DNA from: Rhyacophila brunnea
Taxonomy: Eukaryota > Arthropoda > Insecta > Trichoptera > Rhyacophilidae
Direction of reading: 5' to 3'
NCBI GenBank assembly: GCA_022495005.1
Contig: JAGYXB010000797.1
Span: forward strand, 1,488,001 to 1,552,000
DNA: 64,000 nt
Part shown: one piece after another, positions 35,201 through 46,438 of the stretch
Numbering within the stretch: position 1 is the stretch's first letter
How the letters are laid out: every line of letters starts with the position of its first letter
Made by a program: the position numbers and the translations under genes
The notes under the pieces: model-generated
Seen by the model: the letters and a program-made list of their open reading frames with translations, nothing else
Database searches by the model: none
Told to the model about the DNA's origin: nothing

Positions 35201-38200
35201 TATTAAAATAGGGAGTAAAATTATGTTAACGCGCGTGTTTGAACATGTAGCGTTTAAAAAAAAATTAAAAAATTGTAGGTTAGGTACATGTTCAAACACG
35301 CGCTTTAACATCATTTTACTCCCTATTTTAATTATTGTTTTTTAATTTATGGCTACGGCCGTATGTTGTAGCTTAACTACTGGGGAATGACAAAAGAAAT
35401 GGCGTATTTCAAAAAAACACTACCTTATTCTTAGGTCAATAACTATTATAAAGCAATCATTATTCATAAGATTTTTATTACACTTGAATGGTCAAAGACA
35501 TAGCTTATAATAAATATCTTTAGAATCATCTTCAAATGTGTTAATCTTGCCGATTTTTTGAATAATAAAATGCCTAATTCTTGTCAAATTTGGGATCACA
35601 GAGATTATCAATATAATTTTTATCGTAAATATTTCACTATAATAATGTCAACATAAATTAAACTAATGGTTTTATAAATGCGTTTAAAAATTAATAAATG
35701 TAAAACATCCTAACACCACTGCACATGCATGTACTGAAATATGACTATGTTCTTAAACATTAGAGCGATAGGCTTAAAAGAATACTTTTTTATGTAATGA
35801 AAATACTTCATGCAGTCATCAAATGTTTAAAATAAATATAAAGGATAATTCTTCAAAATTATATAAATAGATTATCTACAACGTTAAAGAAATGCCCAGA
35901 ATCATGCTTTGAAAATAGAATAAAAGCTCCATTTTGACCCACGCTGAGCACGTCCGCCCTAAAATAATTCTTTTTTTCAGACGGCTTTCAAATTATCAGA
36001 CCCAATGTCGGTCTTATTAAACTGCAGCAAGTTTAACTCCAGTCTTCCTCTAACGATATTCCATCATGGATTCCGAACCACGTCGTGTCTTCCAATCTTG
36101 AAACAAATCCCTAATGGCCTACTCCAGCTTGAAAACACCAACGTCTGTGTATTGAACATATCAGAATATATGAATGGCCCTTACGATAGGGCTGTTCATT
36201 GGATTAAATATATTGGAGCCCTAGAAGGCAATTGGCTTGCCAACTATTCTCGCATACGTAAGAATTTTTAAAATAATCAAAAAATAAACAAACTTGAAGG
36301 AACATTACAAATTATAATTTTAATACGTTCGGACGTTTCTATAGGTGCTGCTACAACCCTGAATGGTCCACATTTGGGGATGTCTCCTCTGGGAGTCTAA
36401 AGAGACCTGAAATATTTTCAAGCCGAGGCATAGTAGTGGTTGATTACCATATAAATAAATAAATACGTGGCAACGTTGTTTGTCCGAATGTAAAAAAAAC
36501 GCAGCGCCGTATTTTGTACCTGCTGACAGCGGAATGGTTTTCCCGCGCAGCAGACGCTTCTAGATATCGATAATTTATTCAAAAATGTAGTAAGATTAAT
36601 AAGTATAAAAAAACTTATAAGGCCAGCCGTTTTATAAGACCATCATTCCGAGGTGTTATTAGTGTCCACTATCAAGTCCCAACAACAGACGAAACGCCAG
36701 CATACTGAGCGAGGAGAGGAATTTTCTCGCTCCTGACTTGATGGGAAATGGCAGTGCGTAAGTCAACTATCACATCGTCCTTATTTGTATTAGTATAAGG
36801 TTTCACAATACGTCTTCTACTCTTCTATGACTCTATCCAACTGCACAATTAGTTAATACATGGCAGTCGAGGTGGTCGGCATCCACCAAGGGACGACAAA
36901 CGTATTTGTTTTTTCCAGATGTGTCCTGCAGGCTTCATATGAGACAACTCAGACCAACACACTGGGTAGGCCTGTTTCTGACCGCTCATGGTGATTTCGC
37001 AGCCAAGCTGCATGGTTTTCGCTTGATAGGACATGAGCCGGAATGCACGTGCAGTCACGACCATCAAGACACTGAACACGTCCTCTGGGACTACTCGTTG
37101 ATTGGATCCGTCCACAGACGGGCCCGATTGGCCACGCTGACTTGATATTAACCAAGGCCAACTTTGAGGCATTCGGAAAATTTTCTGCGTCAATATGGAG
37201 GACGGAATAAATCCGATCCCTCCTTAGATTGATTATTTCCAACTCCTGACTCAACCCTTTCTTTAAGCACTAAAGTGCATGGTTGCTACATCAGTCCCAT
37301 GCAGCATCGCTTTTGGACAAGGAAGTGTGGCACTAAAATCTTTTCATTCTTACACGTTTATAGCGTCATGGAAGGCGGCCGTGCACAAACTGCGGCTGCA
37401 TATACATAGCGGGTGGAGATGGGGAAACTCAAATCATTGCACAATCAGTGTGCCACCCTCTTCTTCAATACCCCAGTTCATTTGTTTGAAATTTCCTATA
37501 TTTTTTTCAGTTTTGAAAGAGATTTCCGGTTTCTATTCTGATACCATGCGTTTCTTTGTTTTTACACTTGTTTTTGAGAAAAAGATTCTTGTCCTGTTGA
37601 CATAGTTACTGAATGTCAGTTTTGTTCAGAGTATTTTGGATGTCGTCAAGTAGATCTCTTAATAATGAATCTTTTAACTTAATGATTTTTAAATCCCTAT
37701 ATTATTTTTTTAGAAATGTAGTTTTTATAACATTTTATTTTAATTTCATCTTATTTCTTGTAGCTGGAGTTAACAAAGAAATCCATTTGATCGGCCACAG
37801 TCTTGGAGCTCATTTATCAGGATATGCAGGGAAAAGCTTTGCGTTGGCTCGTGGGGAAAAAATCGCAAGAATCACTGGATTGGATCCAGCTGGTCCTTAC
37901 TTCGAAGGATATCCAACAACTGCCAGATTATGTAAGACTGATGCTAGCTTTGTGACCGTAATTCATACTAATGCAGGAGGCCTCGGAATTAGGGAGGCGT
38001 CAGGTAAGTTTTATCATTTGATTTAGTTTTAATAGGCAATTGAATTTAGACTATAAAATACCGGACGCGCGCAAAATGGAACTATACTCTTTCCTCAGGA
38101 TATTGTGACCCAAATGATTTGGCTTGTCTTTTCAACGGATTTTCTCCACTTCTCTCGGCGTCCAAGACATGTGGCCACCGGAAGACCCGTGGCACTCATG

Positions 38201-39425
38201 AATTGTTGCAAACATCTAAGGCATCCAATGTTTATTTTAAATATCCTAATGCAGCATTTCTCAAATACAGAACTGCACTGACGACACAAACAATAACGAT
38301 CAGGGGTGCTCCAAGCACGGGTGTTAGGGCTGCAAAACACCTAGGCGGCATAATTTAAGAACGGAAAAAGGTATTTAAATAGAAGCTCCCGTGCTCATTA
38401 TCGTCTTATAATTCATAATGTTATATTTTTTTAAATTAAAATAAAGTTGTGTAAGTATTTAGATAGCAATAAAATATTTTTTTAACTTTTCTTGATTTTT
38501 GCCATATTTTGAATAAAAAATATATTTTTAATTTGAGGGGGTCAACTTTTGGCTGTCACCCAGGCGGCAAACATCCTTGGCGCGTCCTTGTTAACGATAT
38601 TCTACGACATGTAAGGCATGTGTCAGTGTAAGACCCGTGGCACTCAGGAATTGATGCCATAATCCGGGGCATCCAATGTTTCCTTTAATATTTTTAGACG
38701 GTATGTCTAAAAAACATGACGGTACAAACTACACAAACGGACACTAATGATCCCAATAATTATGACCGTTAGGCCATGCGCATTCAATGACTACTAGTGA
38801 GTTGTGGGTGCAACAGCTCGCAATGACTTGTAGGTAAGCACCCTTTGGAGTGTCTGGGAATGAGGAATATGCCTGTAAAGGTACGGAGTTAGCAGTTGAC
38901 ACAACGAGAGGCTATAAATAGTAGGCGGAGTAAGTGTGGAATTCAGTAGTACAGTGGTACATATTAGATTTTGTTAACCCTGTCGTTACCATTAAAGTTC
39001 AATTATCTCAAAACTAGTAGTTTTGACTTATCCCACTGATGCTTTCAAGTAGGGAACTATTCTAACTTGCAATTGAAATTTGTTTAAACAACTTCCAGTG
39101 ACCATCATCCAGTGACTATAAACACTATAAAGGCAACTCACATTGTTTTCCAGGACATGTTGACTTCTATCCGAACGGAGGAACAACACAACCCAACGCA
39201 GATGGTATGGAAAGTCATAAACGATGCTGGAAATACTTAGTCGAGAGTATGTACTATCCCTTTAACTTCCCAGCAGTCTCTTGTCCGAGTAGTACAACTG
39301 ACATAAAAAAATGCACATCCCCCAATCCCAGCGTATTCATGGGATATAACGTAACAAGTACGGCTGCAGGTATCTATAAACTGGTGACAAATGGTACTTC
39401 GCCTTATGGTTTGGGAAAAGTATAA
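29205..39425 (+). CDS. secreted lipase/phospholipase A1-like protein 2 (5 exons)
   Basis: Exons 29205-29277, 30625-30740, 35981-36257, 37764-38003 and 39154-39425 join to 325 codons with no internal stop. Residues 1-22 form a signal peptide (hydrophobic [10 protein letters not shown]). The N-terminal strand ends [13 protein letters not shown]. The oxyanion segment is FHHGFRTT. The catalytic triad is Ser168 (GHSLGAH), Asp196 (GLDPAGP) and His257 (ESHKRCWKYL). The lid between PNGG and the catalytic His is about 11 residues without a Cys pair; one Cys follows the His instead. The family hydrolyses glycerolipid ester bonds; the short lid suggests phospholipase A1-like action (inference). Intron phases match lipases 1 and 3. 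Intron 2 carries the 31079-34380 element and the foldback MITE; intron 3 carries a LINE. Confidence 0.87.
29440..29672 (+). repeat. tRNA-derived SINE A
   Basis: Head CCGGTTTACATGTCAGCTTA, B-box region GGCTCGAATCTT, then CATCCATTTCTCGTGAAAAC and the tail AGGATCGGACATGGTC. It lies in lipase 2 intron 1. Confidence 0.65.
29997..30265 (-). repeat. partial MITE with ACCGTGTTTTATTTAGAC end, reversed
   Basis: Reversed partial copy of 15365-15780: GTCTAAATAAAACATGGTTC, a GTTAGGTTAGATTAGGTTAG tract and the TATAGTATACGATCATCTCT core. Non-coding. Confidence 0.5.
31137..32329. mobile_element. insert within the 3.3-kb element
   Basis: Absent from the related copy at 27255. Its ends show imperfect inversion: GGCGATTTCTGAACGAAGC on the left and the complement of GACCAATTTCTGAACAATGC on the right. 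One minus-strand frame (32043-32363) has no recognised domain. A scrap of the THAP repeat end is near 31705-31735. Confidence 0.4.
32683..34152 (+). mobile_element. Helitron-like non-autonomous element with minisatellite
   Basis: Starts near TCTTCTAATATATAAAAATT and ends GCGAAGCCGGGTACTTCAGC followed by CTAG, the 3' pattern of Helitrons (TC...CTAG, no target duplication). The interior holds about nine units of roughly 110 bp, 32730-33860. Each carries CCTATACCATTCATCCGATT and GCGATGAAACTTTG, separated by CTT repeats. Central tandem repeats are usual in non-autonomous Helitrons such as DINE-1. The small ORFs here are by-products of the repeat. Confidence 0.55.
34569..35959. mobile_element. TTAA-type foldback, complete 1.39-kb copy
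   Basis: Left TTAA (34565-34568), right degenerate TAAA. Ends GGGGGACATGCTCAGCGTAG and the complement of GGGCGGACGTGCTCAGCG. The two arms, each close to 690 bp, are complementary nearly throughout. The centre at about 35250 is a GTTTGAACATGTA/TACATGTTCAAAC inversion. The right end lies about 20 bp before lipase 2 exon 3, so the branch-point region of intron 2 must fall inside the foldback. Confidence 0.8.
36344..36750. repeat. insert in lipase 2 intron 3 relative to lipase 3
   Basis: The aligned introns share GACGTTTCTATAGGTG before and TGCGTAAGTCAACTATCAC after this stretch; in lipase 3 the two join directly near 55200. The insert is non-coding and unclassified. Confidence 0.5.
36850..37437 (+). 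mobile_element. LINE 3' fragment in lipase 2 intron 3
   Basis: Bounded by TGCACAAT (36842-36849 and 37438-37445); lipase 3 intron 3 shows the empty site CTGCACAATCAGTATGCC. The plus-strand frame 36852-37145 contains WQSRWSASTKGRQTY, FFPDV, and the zinc-knuckle-like CTCSHDHQDTEHVLWDY, typical of the region after RNase H in R1/LOA/Jockey-type LINEs. It is 5'-truncated and broken. Confidence 0.7.
38182..38690. repeat. direct repeat pair in lipase 2 intron 4
   Basis: AGACCCGTGGCACTCATGAA at 38182 recurs as AGACCCGTGGCACTCAGGAA at 38631, each followed by a similar GGCATCCAATGTTT. The pair brackets about 450 bp containing a GGCGGCATAATT/CAGGCGGCAAAC-type element. It could be a local duplication or the flanks of an insertion. 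Confidence 0.4.
38700..39000 (+). repeat. LTR-like stretch in lipase 2 intron 4
   Basis: Contains a good TATA box (GGCTATAAATAGTAGG near 38912) and ATTAAAG downstream, like a U3-R layout. I found no terminal repeats or target duplication, so this is only a candidate. Confidence 0.25.
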
Positions 39426-39535
39426 TAAATGCTCCAGAAACAAATGTATCAAGCTTTTTTTCTTTAATTGCAATAATTAGTTAACACGAGAAAATGTAGG
39501 TAAGTATTCCGAGTGGTGAAACTATCAGTTCCAGC

Positions 39536-41026
39536 TAGTGATTGCAATACCGAATGAAAATACCAATACCGGTTGGTGGCGCTTTTGGCAGTTGACTGTA
39601 ATTTGAAAGTAATGGTGGATCACCGATCTAGAAAGGGGGGGGGGGGGCTTAGACAGGATGCCAGACACTGCCCTTTCCATCGGCCCATCCAACCTGGTTG
39701 CTACTAAGGCCAATTATCTTGCTTTCAAAAAATTTGCGGCGTCTTACTACGGGCGTGAAGATCTCTTCACATAAATTTTGCTGCCTGTATGATTAGCTTC
39801 GTTCTTTAATTTAAAAAACAAGTAGGTTCATTTTCTTTTTAGTAATTTCTATGTGCTTTTTCTCTCCCTGGCACTTTGCATTAGAGTAAACTCAGTAAAC
39901 TCAGTTGGAGCTCATTTTGAGCGTAGCAATCTAAGTCTTGGGCATCTTCTCCCAGGACACTCCCAGGCCAATTCTTAGATGCTTCACATCACCAATTGAC
40001 GGGTCCCGTGATACTCTCGATTAAGAACGAGGGTGGTACGGGGCGGGTTTGGTGGAGGGACTTTAACTTCAATGCCCTTTAATGTTGAGAGGGCTGGAGA
40101 GCACTGGAGTCGGTTTGGTGTTCATGCACTTATGCACTGGTAAGCGGACGGTTTGGAATGTCACTCTAGCGGTTTCACTTTGGTTTTGGGATGAATGATG
40201 ACGACAAGTTAAGGATGGATGATAGACGCGATATTCGCACAAACTGTATCAGATTTAGCGCAATGAAGGTCGAACCGATATGTTTTGTCTGAGTCACGCT
40301 GAGGTTAACGACGGCTAAGCTATAACAAGCCTGCACGCGTCCACTTTCTTGATGTTACTTGAGATAACTAAATGTTATTCGCAATCAAGTTTGACTTATG
40401 ACCCGTAACTGCTGGTCGCCCTGGTCTTGCGACAATAATAAATAAGGATTCGATGTAGATGGAAAAGTAAAGAATAACGGCCACCACAATTGGCCCAACC
40501 ACCGGTATTTCCTATTGAATACCGGTATTCTTGAAATATATGAAAAAAGTAGGTATCTACCTATAAATAAAGATATAAAAATGTCTTAAAAATATTAATA
40601 TTTTATAGCAAAAATATCTAAATAGGTAGATATTTTATATGTAAACCTTTAAAAATAAATAACTACAAGATACGGAGAGATGCCGATGTTTATAAATACC
40701 TAGTACAGTGGTGGCGAACCTATAGCACGCGAGATGATTTTACGTAGTACGCGAATGTTTTATTTTGAAGAGAAAAAATATACCTATAGTAATAATAAAT
40801 GACAGATCGCATTTTATTATAAATAGCAGATATATCTACAAGAATAAGCATTACGTCTAATGTAAATATAACATGCATAGGTCTTTATGCTTTATCCATC
40901 ACATATAATATTATCGCAGTAACTTCATCAGGCAGCGGGAGAAGCCGCGCTACGAACATCTGATTTTGATCGATTTACAAAAAATACTAGTATACCGGTT
41001 TTGAAATACCGGTATTGCAATCCCTA
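39536..41026 (+). mobile_element. hAT element with nested insert (TAGGGATTGCAATACCGG)
   Basis: Ends TAGTGATTGCAATACCG and CGGTATTGCAATCCCTA, flanked by a perfect 8-bp duplication GTTCCAGC (39528-39535 and 41027-41034). About 39570-40500 is an insert, bounded by ACCGGT on both sides, related to 23937-24540. Near 40704 there is also the terminus of another hAT family, CAGTGGTGGCGAACC. It starts about 110 bp after the lipase 2 stop codon. Confidence 0.8.
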
Positions 41027-41119
41027 GTTCCAGCGTCATAGCAGTAAAAAATAACCCTTTTATGTAATACAAATTGTTTTTAATAACTTTATTTGTGAAA
41101 ATGTACCTGTAATAAATTA

Positions 41120-41453
41120 TGTTAAGTTGAAATAGGCTCTCATGATCCGACATAAATAGTGCACACTAAATGTTGTCAGTCATACTTATTTGTTGTCGTT
41201 GAATTAATAATACATAGGTATTACAGGTGGTGACTAACCAAACCATAATATATAAAAAATATTTTATAGATAGACGAATATTTTTTGACTATTATATTAT
41301 GGTTTGGTTACGCAGAGTTTAATAAATTTTGAAAACTAACTAATACTATCTGCAATGTGTAGTCTTATTGCGATTAAAACAAATACGCATGACTGTCTAA
41401 GTTGAGTAGCCACTAATCATGTCGGATCTTTACAGCCTACCTCCACCCATCGG
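41120..41453 (+). mobile_element. hAT foldback MITE (CAGTGGCG family), truncated
   Basis: Contains GATCCGACATAAATAGTGCA, the ATAGATAGACGAATATTTTT core and the right side GGATCTTTACAGCCTACC. The extreme ends are eroded. Confidence 0.55.
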
Positions 41454-41649
41454 CGACACATACAGTCTATTCTAATAAGAATCAAGAGAAATGCCAAAAA
41501 GAAGATGCACATAATAGTATTATTCCTTATACCTATACTAGGAACACGTTGTGAAAGTTGCTTGATTTTGAAAATGGTTGTCCAGATTGATGGCAAAAAA
41601 AAATTTGCATTAAGGTTACCTGTACCTTTAAAATGGCTTTATTGTAGAC

Positions 41650-42320
41650 CAGTGTTTCTCAACCGTTTTACACCCACCTGCAGACCACTGAAAATATAAG
41701 AAACGTTTTGCGGCCCGCTAACGCAGAAATTAAAAAATATTATTTTTAATATTTATATTATTGTAACGTATAATAACTAGGGCCCGGATTTATATGCTAG
41801 TGCATGTTTTGTTAGGGTGTATCAGCAGAATCCAAAAATAAGAATTTATTTTGCATATAAATGCATATTTGAGACGTTAGAGCATATTTGAGACATTAGT
41901 GCATATTTCATTAATAAATGCATATTTTAGGGCTTTTGCATTTATAATTTTATCGAAACATAACTAAATCAGGTAGATGCACTTGCATTTTTAATGGCAT
42001 CTCCGAGCATTTCATCATTATTAATTTCTCAGAAAAGTGAAGTCAACCCGGGCACCTTTATTTAAATTTTACGCTATCTCCTCTGTGGACGTTGAGAGAT
42101 CATTTTCCGCATATAAACAAAATACTGACAGAATTGCGGAAAATTTAATGTCAGAGAATATTGAAAAAAAATTTGTAACTTATTTTTTCGGACAATAAAC
42201 AGCAAATAGTATTTAGGAATAGTTAAGTGTGTCTTTTTCGTTTTTTTAAGCTGTGTTTAGTTTCCATAGTTTTCATTTACATTTTGCATTTCTTGTTCAA
42301 TTACTGGTTGAGAAACACTG
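41650..42320 (+). mobile_element. hAT element with transposase remnant
   Basis: Ends CAGTGTTTCTCAACCG and CTGGTTGAGAAACACTG; TGTAGAC flanks both sides (41643-41649, 42321-42327). Within 42060-42200 a broken frame gives SSVDVERSFSAYK and NIEKKFVTY, the C-terminal hAT dimerisation region. Not capable of encoding transposase. Confidence 0.8.
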
Positions 42321-42548
42321 TGTAGACAGTTGTTATAAACAGGAAAAAAATTAAGGTATCTTGGAACCTGCATTGATTGCTTTCCAACACAAGACCTCAA
42401 ATCTTTCAAAAAACTATGTTTAATACTATGTTTTAATTATACATATATATATTTTTTTCACATTAAAGTAAACTTATAAACATACTAACACGTATTAATT
42501 ATTACTCGGCAACTATTTATGTCGAATCCTACGTATATCCTTCGCCAC

Positions 42549-43241
42549 TAGGGGTTCAAATCCCGGAGTCCCGAGCTATTTTTGATACCTATGAATCCCT
42601 GGATTGATTTTTTTATCAATTTTTATGGAAAATAAAATAAAAACAAAAATATAATAGAAAAATACTATTAATAACAAATAACTACATTAGAAATAAACTG
42701 AGTTTGAATGAAGTTTGATTTATACCCATGTAAGTTGCCGATTCATTTTATTTTTTCACATAAATTAATAAAAATGAGAAGATTGGAAAAAAACAATGCT
42801 TCGCACTATTAACAAAGTAATTCCACCATGATCTCATACGTTTACGGCAGTTTCATATTTGGCTGACTAATTAGATTTATGAAGCGAAAGGCCATAAGTA
42901 CACCATGATTTGCTTTATATTTGCTAACTCGCTAACCCATTCATTAAGTCTTTACTATCAGAAACAGCAATCTCATATTAAATTCACATTATTATTTATA
43001 TTACAATATTATTTACTCCATTAAACTTATGTACGTCCGAGATTGAACGTATACAATATCAACAATAAATGTCTTAAATGGTATAAATTATACTAGATTT
43101 ATTTTTGACCGATTTTATCAATGTTATTTGTAAATATAAAAAAATTATATTAACAATGGAAAAAAATGCCAATCTCAGGATTGTCAAATTGTAATCCCGA
43201 AATCCCGGGATCAGAATTTTGGCTCGGGATTAGATTCCCTG
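42549..43241 (+). mobile_element. hAT element (AGGGATTC type)
   Basis: Flanked by a perfect 8-bp duplication TTCGCCAC (42541-42548 and 43242-43249). The left end is TAGGGGTTCAAATCCCGG and the right end GGGATTAGATTCCCTG. It landed in the terminus of a CAGTGGCGAAGG-family MITE, whose end motif supplies the duplicated target. Confidence 0.75.
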
Positions 43242-43739
43242 TTCGCCACTACACATTGTTATGTTTTTGGCAACGAAAATCCTTACAACGGGCCCGGATC
43301 CTTCACGTGGTCCAGTGGTAATAAGACTAGATGGATGTCAATCTTCAGTGATGTTTATTCGTCATGCTCTCAAAATACAGTTACATGCTGTAAATAAAAT
43401 GGCAAGAGCTCAGGAGAGTTCGATTCGCAGTAAAACAACTTGGAGGGTAGAGCTGAGTTAAGTATGAACAAGTTGAATGGTCCGACTTGAATGATATTAG
43501 AATCATTAACAATACTATAAATAATATGAAATACTAAGTAAGTACTATTAGTGACGCTTAGTTAATGTATGAGAGTTAGTAATAATATGTGTGTAGTAAC
43601 ACAGCTAAATAGTACTATTTATTAATTTAATAAAACGCAAAAAATTTTATTACTGATTCCACTTTTATTATTTAATATATTTTAATAATAAAAAATAAAC
43701 AAAAGTAAAACTACTCCAGATAGATAGTGAACCGGTATG

Positions 43740-43950
43740 AATCTACACGGTGGTTAACTGCGTTCTAATAATATTTTCAGAGACGATTTGAAGGTCTTCT
43801 GTTTTTAAATATTACCTATTTATTTACACCGCAAGACAAAAGATTATATGGGCCTCCACAGGGTGTAGAATATATTGACAGACTATTTGCTTAGAATGGA
43901 CATCGTTACGTTAAGGGCCCAGGTACCGTATAAGTGACGAAGCCCACCAG
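43740..43950 (+). repeat. 210-bp repeat paired with 23720-23930
   Basis: Partner of the repeat at 23720, with conserved ATTACGTTAAGRGCCCA-type end and GGGCCTCCACAGGGTGTAGA. Unclassified. Confidence 0.5.
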
Positions 43951-44780
43951 AAGCGGCGCTCGGTGCGCTCACTACGAAGTAGGCCCCCTCCCACCCACGC
44001 ATTACTCTTCACCTACGTAATAAGGGGCACGAGAAGCACAAAATAATTATTATTATCAGCGTCTCTCATAACAAAGCAATAAAAATATTATTATAGTTCT
44101 CGGCGGCTTGTAATTCATATTCACGATGACGTAATTCTACCAGCAAAATATCGGATACCCAGTAACTAAACAATAAGTTCACTGTTATTAAATAATGCCT
44201 ACTCGCCCGTCTATCGACAACGCGTCCAGAAGCGGATAAAATAAAATGGCGCGCGCGTCTTTTGCTTGCCGTGTTCAATGGGCTTTGTCATATTTAACAA
44301 CGTAGTATTTTCGTTAATTCGTCCCGCTGAAAAGCCAAACAACGTGTGAATCATGAGGCGAGCGGACACAGTGCTTCGTCAAAGCCAGTGTGCGCTGCTA
44401 TATTTGATAACGTTTTATTTACGTTGATTCACATTGAATATGCGCGAGCGCCCCGCAAGCCCGATTCTATGTGCACGGCGCCTAAGGCTCAGAGCCCACT
44501 ACGCCGACACATTGCATACATTCCATCAAGCTTGTCGACCCTTTCACCGTTGTGATTGTAAGAGCCAGCCGACAGATTATGCCCAGCGCGGTGTATAGAA
44601 AAAAAAACGCAACGACACGAGTATTTTTGGGATACCTTGGGAGCTAAGTCAAGATTATCTGTAGATGGTATAAAAAAGATGCATGATGTATTATTGTAGG
44701 TGCCGGAATGGTTTTTTGTCTCTCTTGTAAAATTTGCGCAATTCAAGATAAGTGTTAAGAGTGCGCAATTATGACTGTTT
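43951..44780. other. GC-richer intergenic stretch, no gene recognised
   Basis: Between about 44200 and 44560 the base composition is clearly richer in G and C than the surroundings, with GGCGCGCGCG and several CG-rich words. Three short open frames overlap here on both strands without recognisable motifs or splice partners. It may be a relic of a foreign or retroelement sequence. Confidence 0.35.
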
Positions 44781-44785
44781 TATTT

Positions 44786-44969
44786 TTCGGGATTTCAGCC
44801 TTCGGGATTTCGGCTATTAGGGATTTCGGCCATTCTGGATTTTAGCGTTCGGGATTTCGGTATTCGGGATTTTGGCCTTCGGTATTTCGGCTTTCGGGAA
44901 TTCGGCCATTCGGGATATCGGCTATTCGAGATTTCAGCATTCGGGATTTCGGCCTTCGGGATTTCGATC
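44786..44969 (+). repeat. 15-mer tandem array
   Basis: About twelve imperfect units of TTCGGGATTTCGGCC type in a row. It is a minisatellite with no coding frame. Unit length varies by a base or so. Confidence 0.75.
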
Positions 44970-45279
44970 CAAACCCATTATTGTATCATAATGTACGCCA
45001 TACATTTCGGTCCACCAATTTTGAAATTGTCTGCCAGAATTACTACTGCTAGCTTCACTAAGTTTTTGTTTCTTATTTTGTGCAATCATTTTTTGTTGGT
45101 AGAATTGAAATTGTTTGTTAATGTATTAATTAGTTTGGTTATTTATGCACAATCATCAGAATTGCTCCGATCAGATGAGGCATTCTCTCGCCACAGCGGT
45201 TTCAAGTATTGTAAATCGCGGTGCGGCATTTCCCGCCACCTGATGAGGTTAGTGCGATAAAAATTCTAAGGACCGACCT

Positions 45280-45400
45280 ATGTAATTACATAATTAAATA
45301 AAACGTAACTCTTATACTTGAAGAGTATTTGCCTGCTATTTTTTATACAATGTGATCTGTCACCATAGGTTCGCCACCACTGAGCTATATGAATGACAAT
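45280..45400 (+). mobile_element. hAT end fragment (CAGTGGTGGCGAACC family)
   Basis: The right end CACCATAGGTTCGCCACCAC precedes TG. Its family terminus is also seen at 40704 and, in the right-end orientation, near 63070-63095. Only one end is recognised here. Confidence 0.45.
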
Positions 45401-45479
45401 AATGTTAATCAATTTTGGTAAATAAATGACTACCTTTTACGGTATTATAATCGAAAAATGTCGATTTATTCTGTGAAAA

Positions 45480-46250
45480 AATAAACGCATAATAATGACA
45501 AACTTAAACATATACGGTACTTTGGCCCTTAATATGTATTGATTTATTGGTTATGAATTAATTATTAACATAAACAAATAGTAACTGTTTCCAAAAAAAA
45601 ATATTTTTTACATTTTGTCTTAGTTGGATTCAGATTTTGATTCAAATAAGATAGAGCAGCTGTTTTAAGTGATCCAAGTATTTATAACAGCTTCAAGTAG
45701 GAAAATCTTTGAAATAGTGGTAAGAATATTTTTTTCTCTCTGCGCCCAAATATAATAATTTTACTTTTCTTATCTTAATAATATATAATTGCTCTTAAGA
45801 GAGAGGCTTCTATCTACCTTGCGGAAAAATACGAAGCTTGCAATTTCAGACATTTTTTTGATAATTTACAATTACAACTGTAGGTGTTAATTAATAAATA
45901 TGTAGTAACTGAAAACATTAAAGAGAAAAATATGTTTTAAGTCAAAGATAAACTTACAATTATTGTAAAAAATGTTATAAAATGTGAATTTGTCACAGGA
46001 CCACATTTTATTGTTACATTATATTTTATGGTTATATTTATTATTAAAATTTATTTTATTAAGTTTTCAATTTTTCCTCGTACATATTTTTGACTAATTC
46101 ATAGTCTTAATATTTATTTTAAAAAACAACGATTTTTATATAAATATAAATGTGTATAACTTGAAATCCTTTTTATTTATATCAAATCGAGCTTAAATAT
46201 TGGGATCATACCTGTAGTGCTAAAGTTGCTTGATTATTAGTTAATTTAGT
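45480..46250. other. repeat fragment and unassigned AT-rich DNA
   Basis: 45480-45670 matches 26785-26960. Beyond that nothing is recognised up to a tRNA-like SINE scrap at 46258-46345 (B box GGTTTGAGTCTT). Confidence 0.45.
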
Positions 46251-46438
46251 CACAATTAGGTAGAGCGTAGGTTACGAAATTGCTAAAGCACATTGACCTG
46301 AACCCGATGGATGCAGGTTTGAGTCTTGTTCGAGTATAATTATCATATAATTTTTATTACGCAAATGAAACTGAATTTCCGAAATATCTTTTTATAAGAA
46401 TACTAAACCACCTAAAATTATTCCAAAGGTCTTCAACG

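Noticed and set aside
38119..38358. Candidate extra exon in lipase 2 intron 4
   Set aside because: Exons 4 and 5 already join in phase in all three genes, and the frame has no lipase similarity.
43261..43461. 66-codon open frame
   Set aside because: Overlaps an eroded tRNA-like SINE head (GGTCCAGTGGTAATAAGACT); no recognisable protein.
46258..46345. Possible tRNA gene upstream of lipase 3
   Set aside because: B box is imperfect and no cloverleaf with proper stems could be drawn; treated as a SINE scrap.
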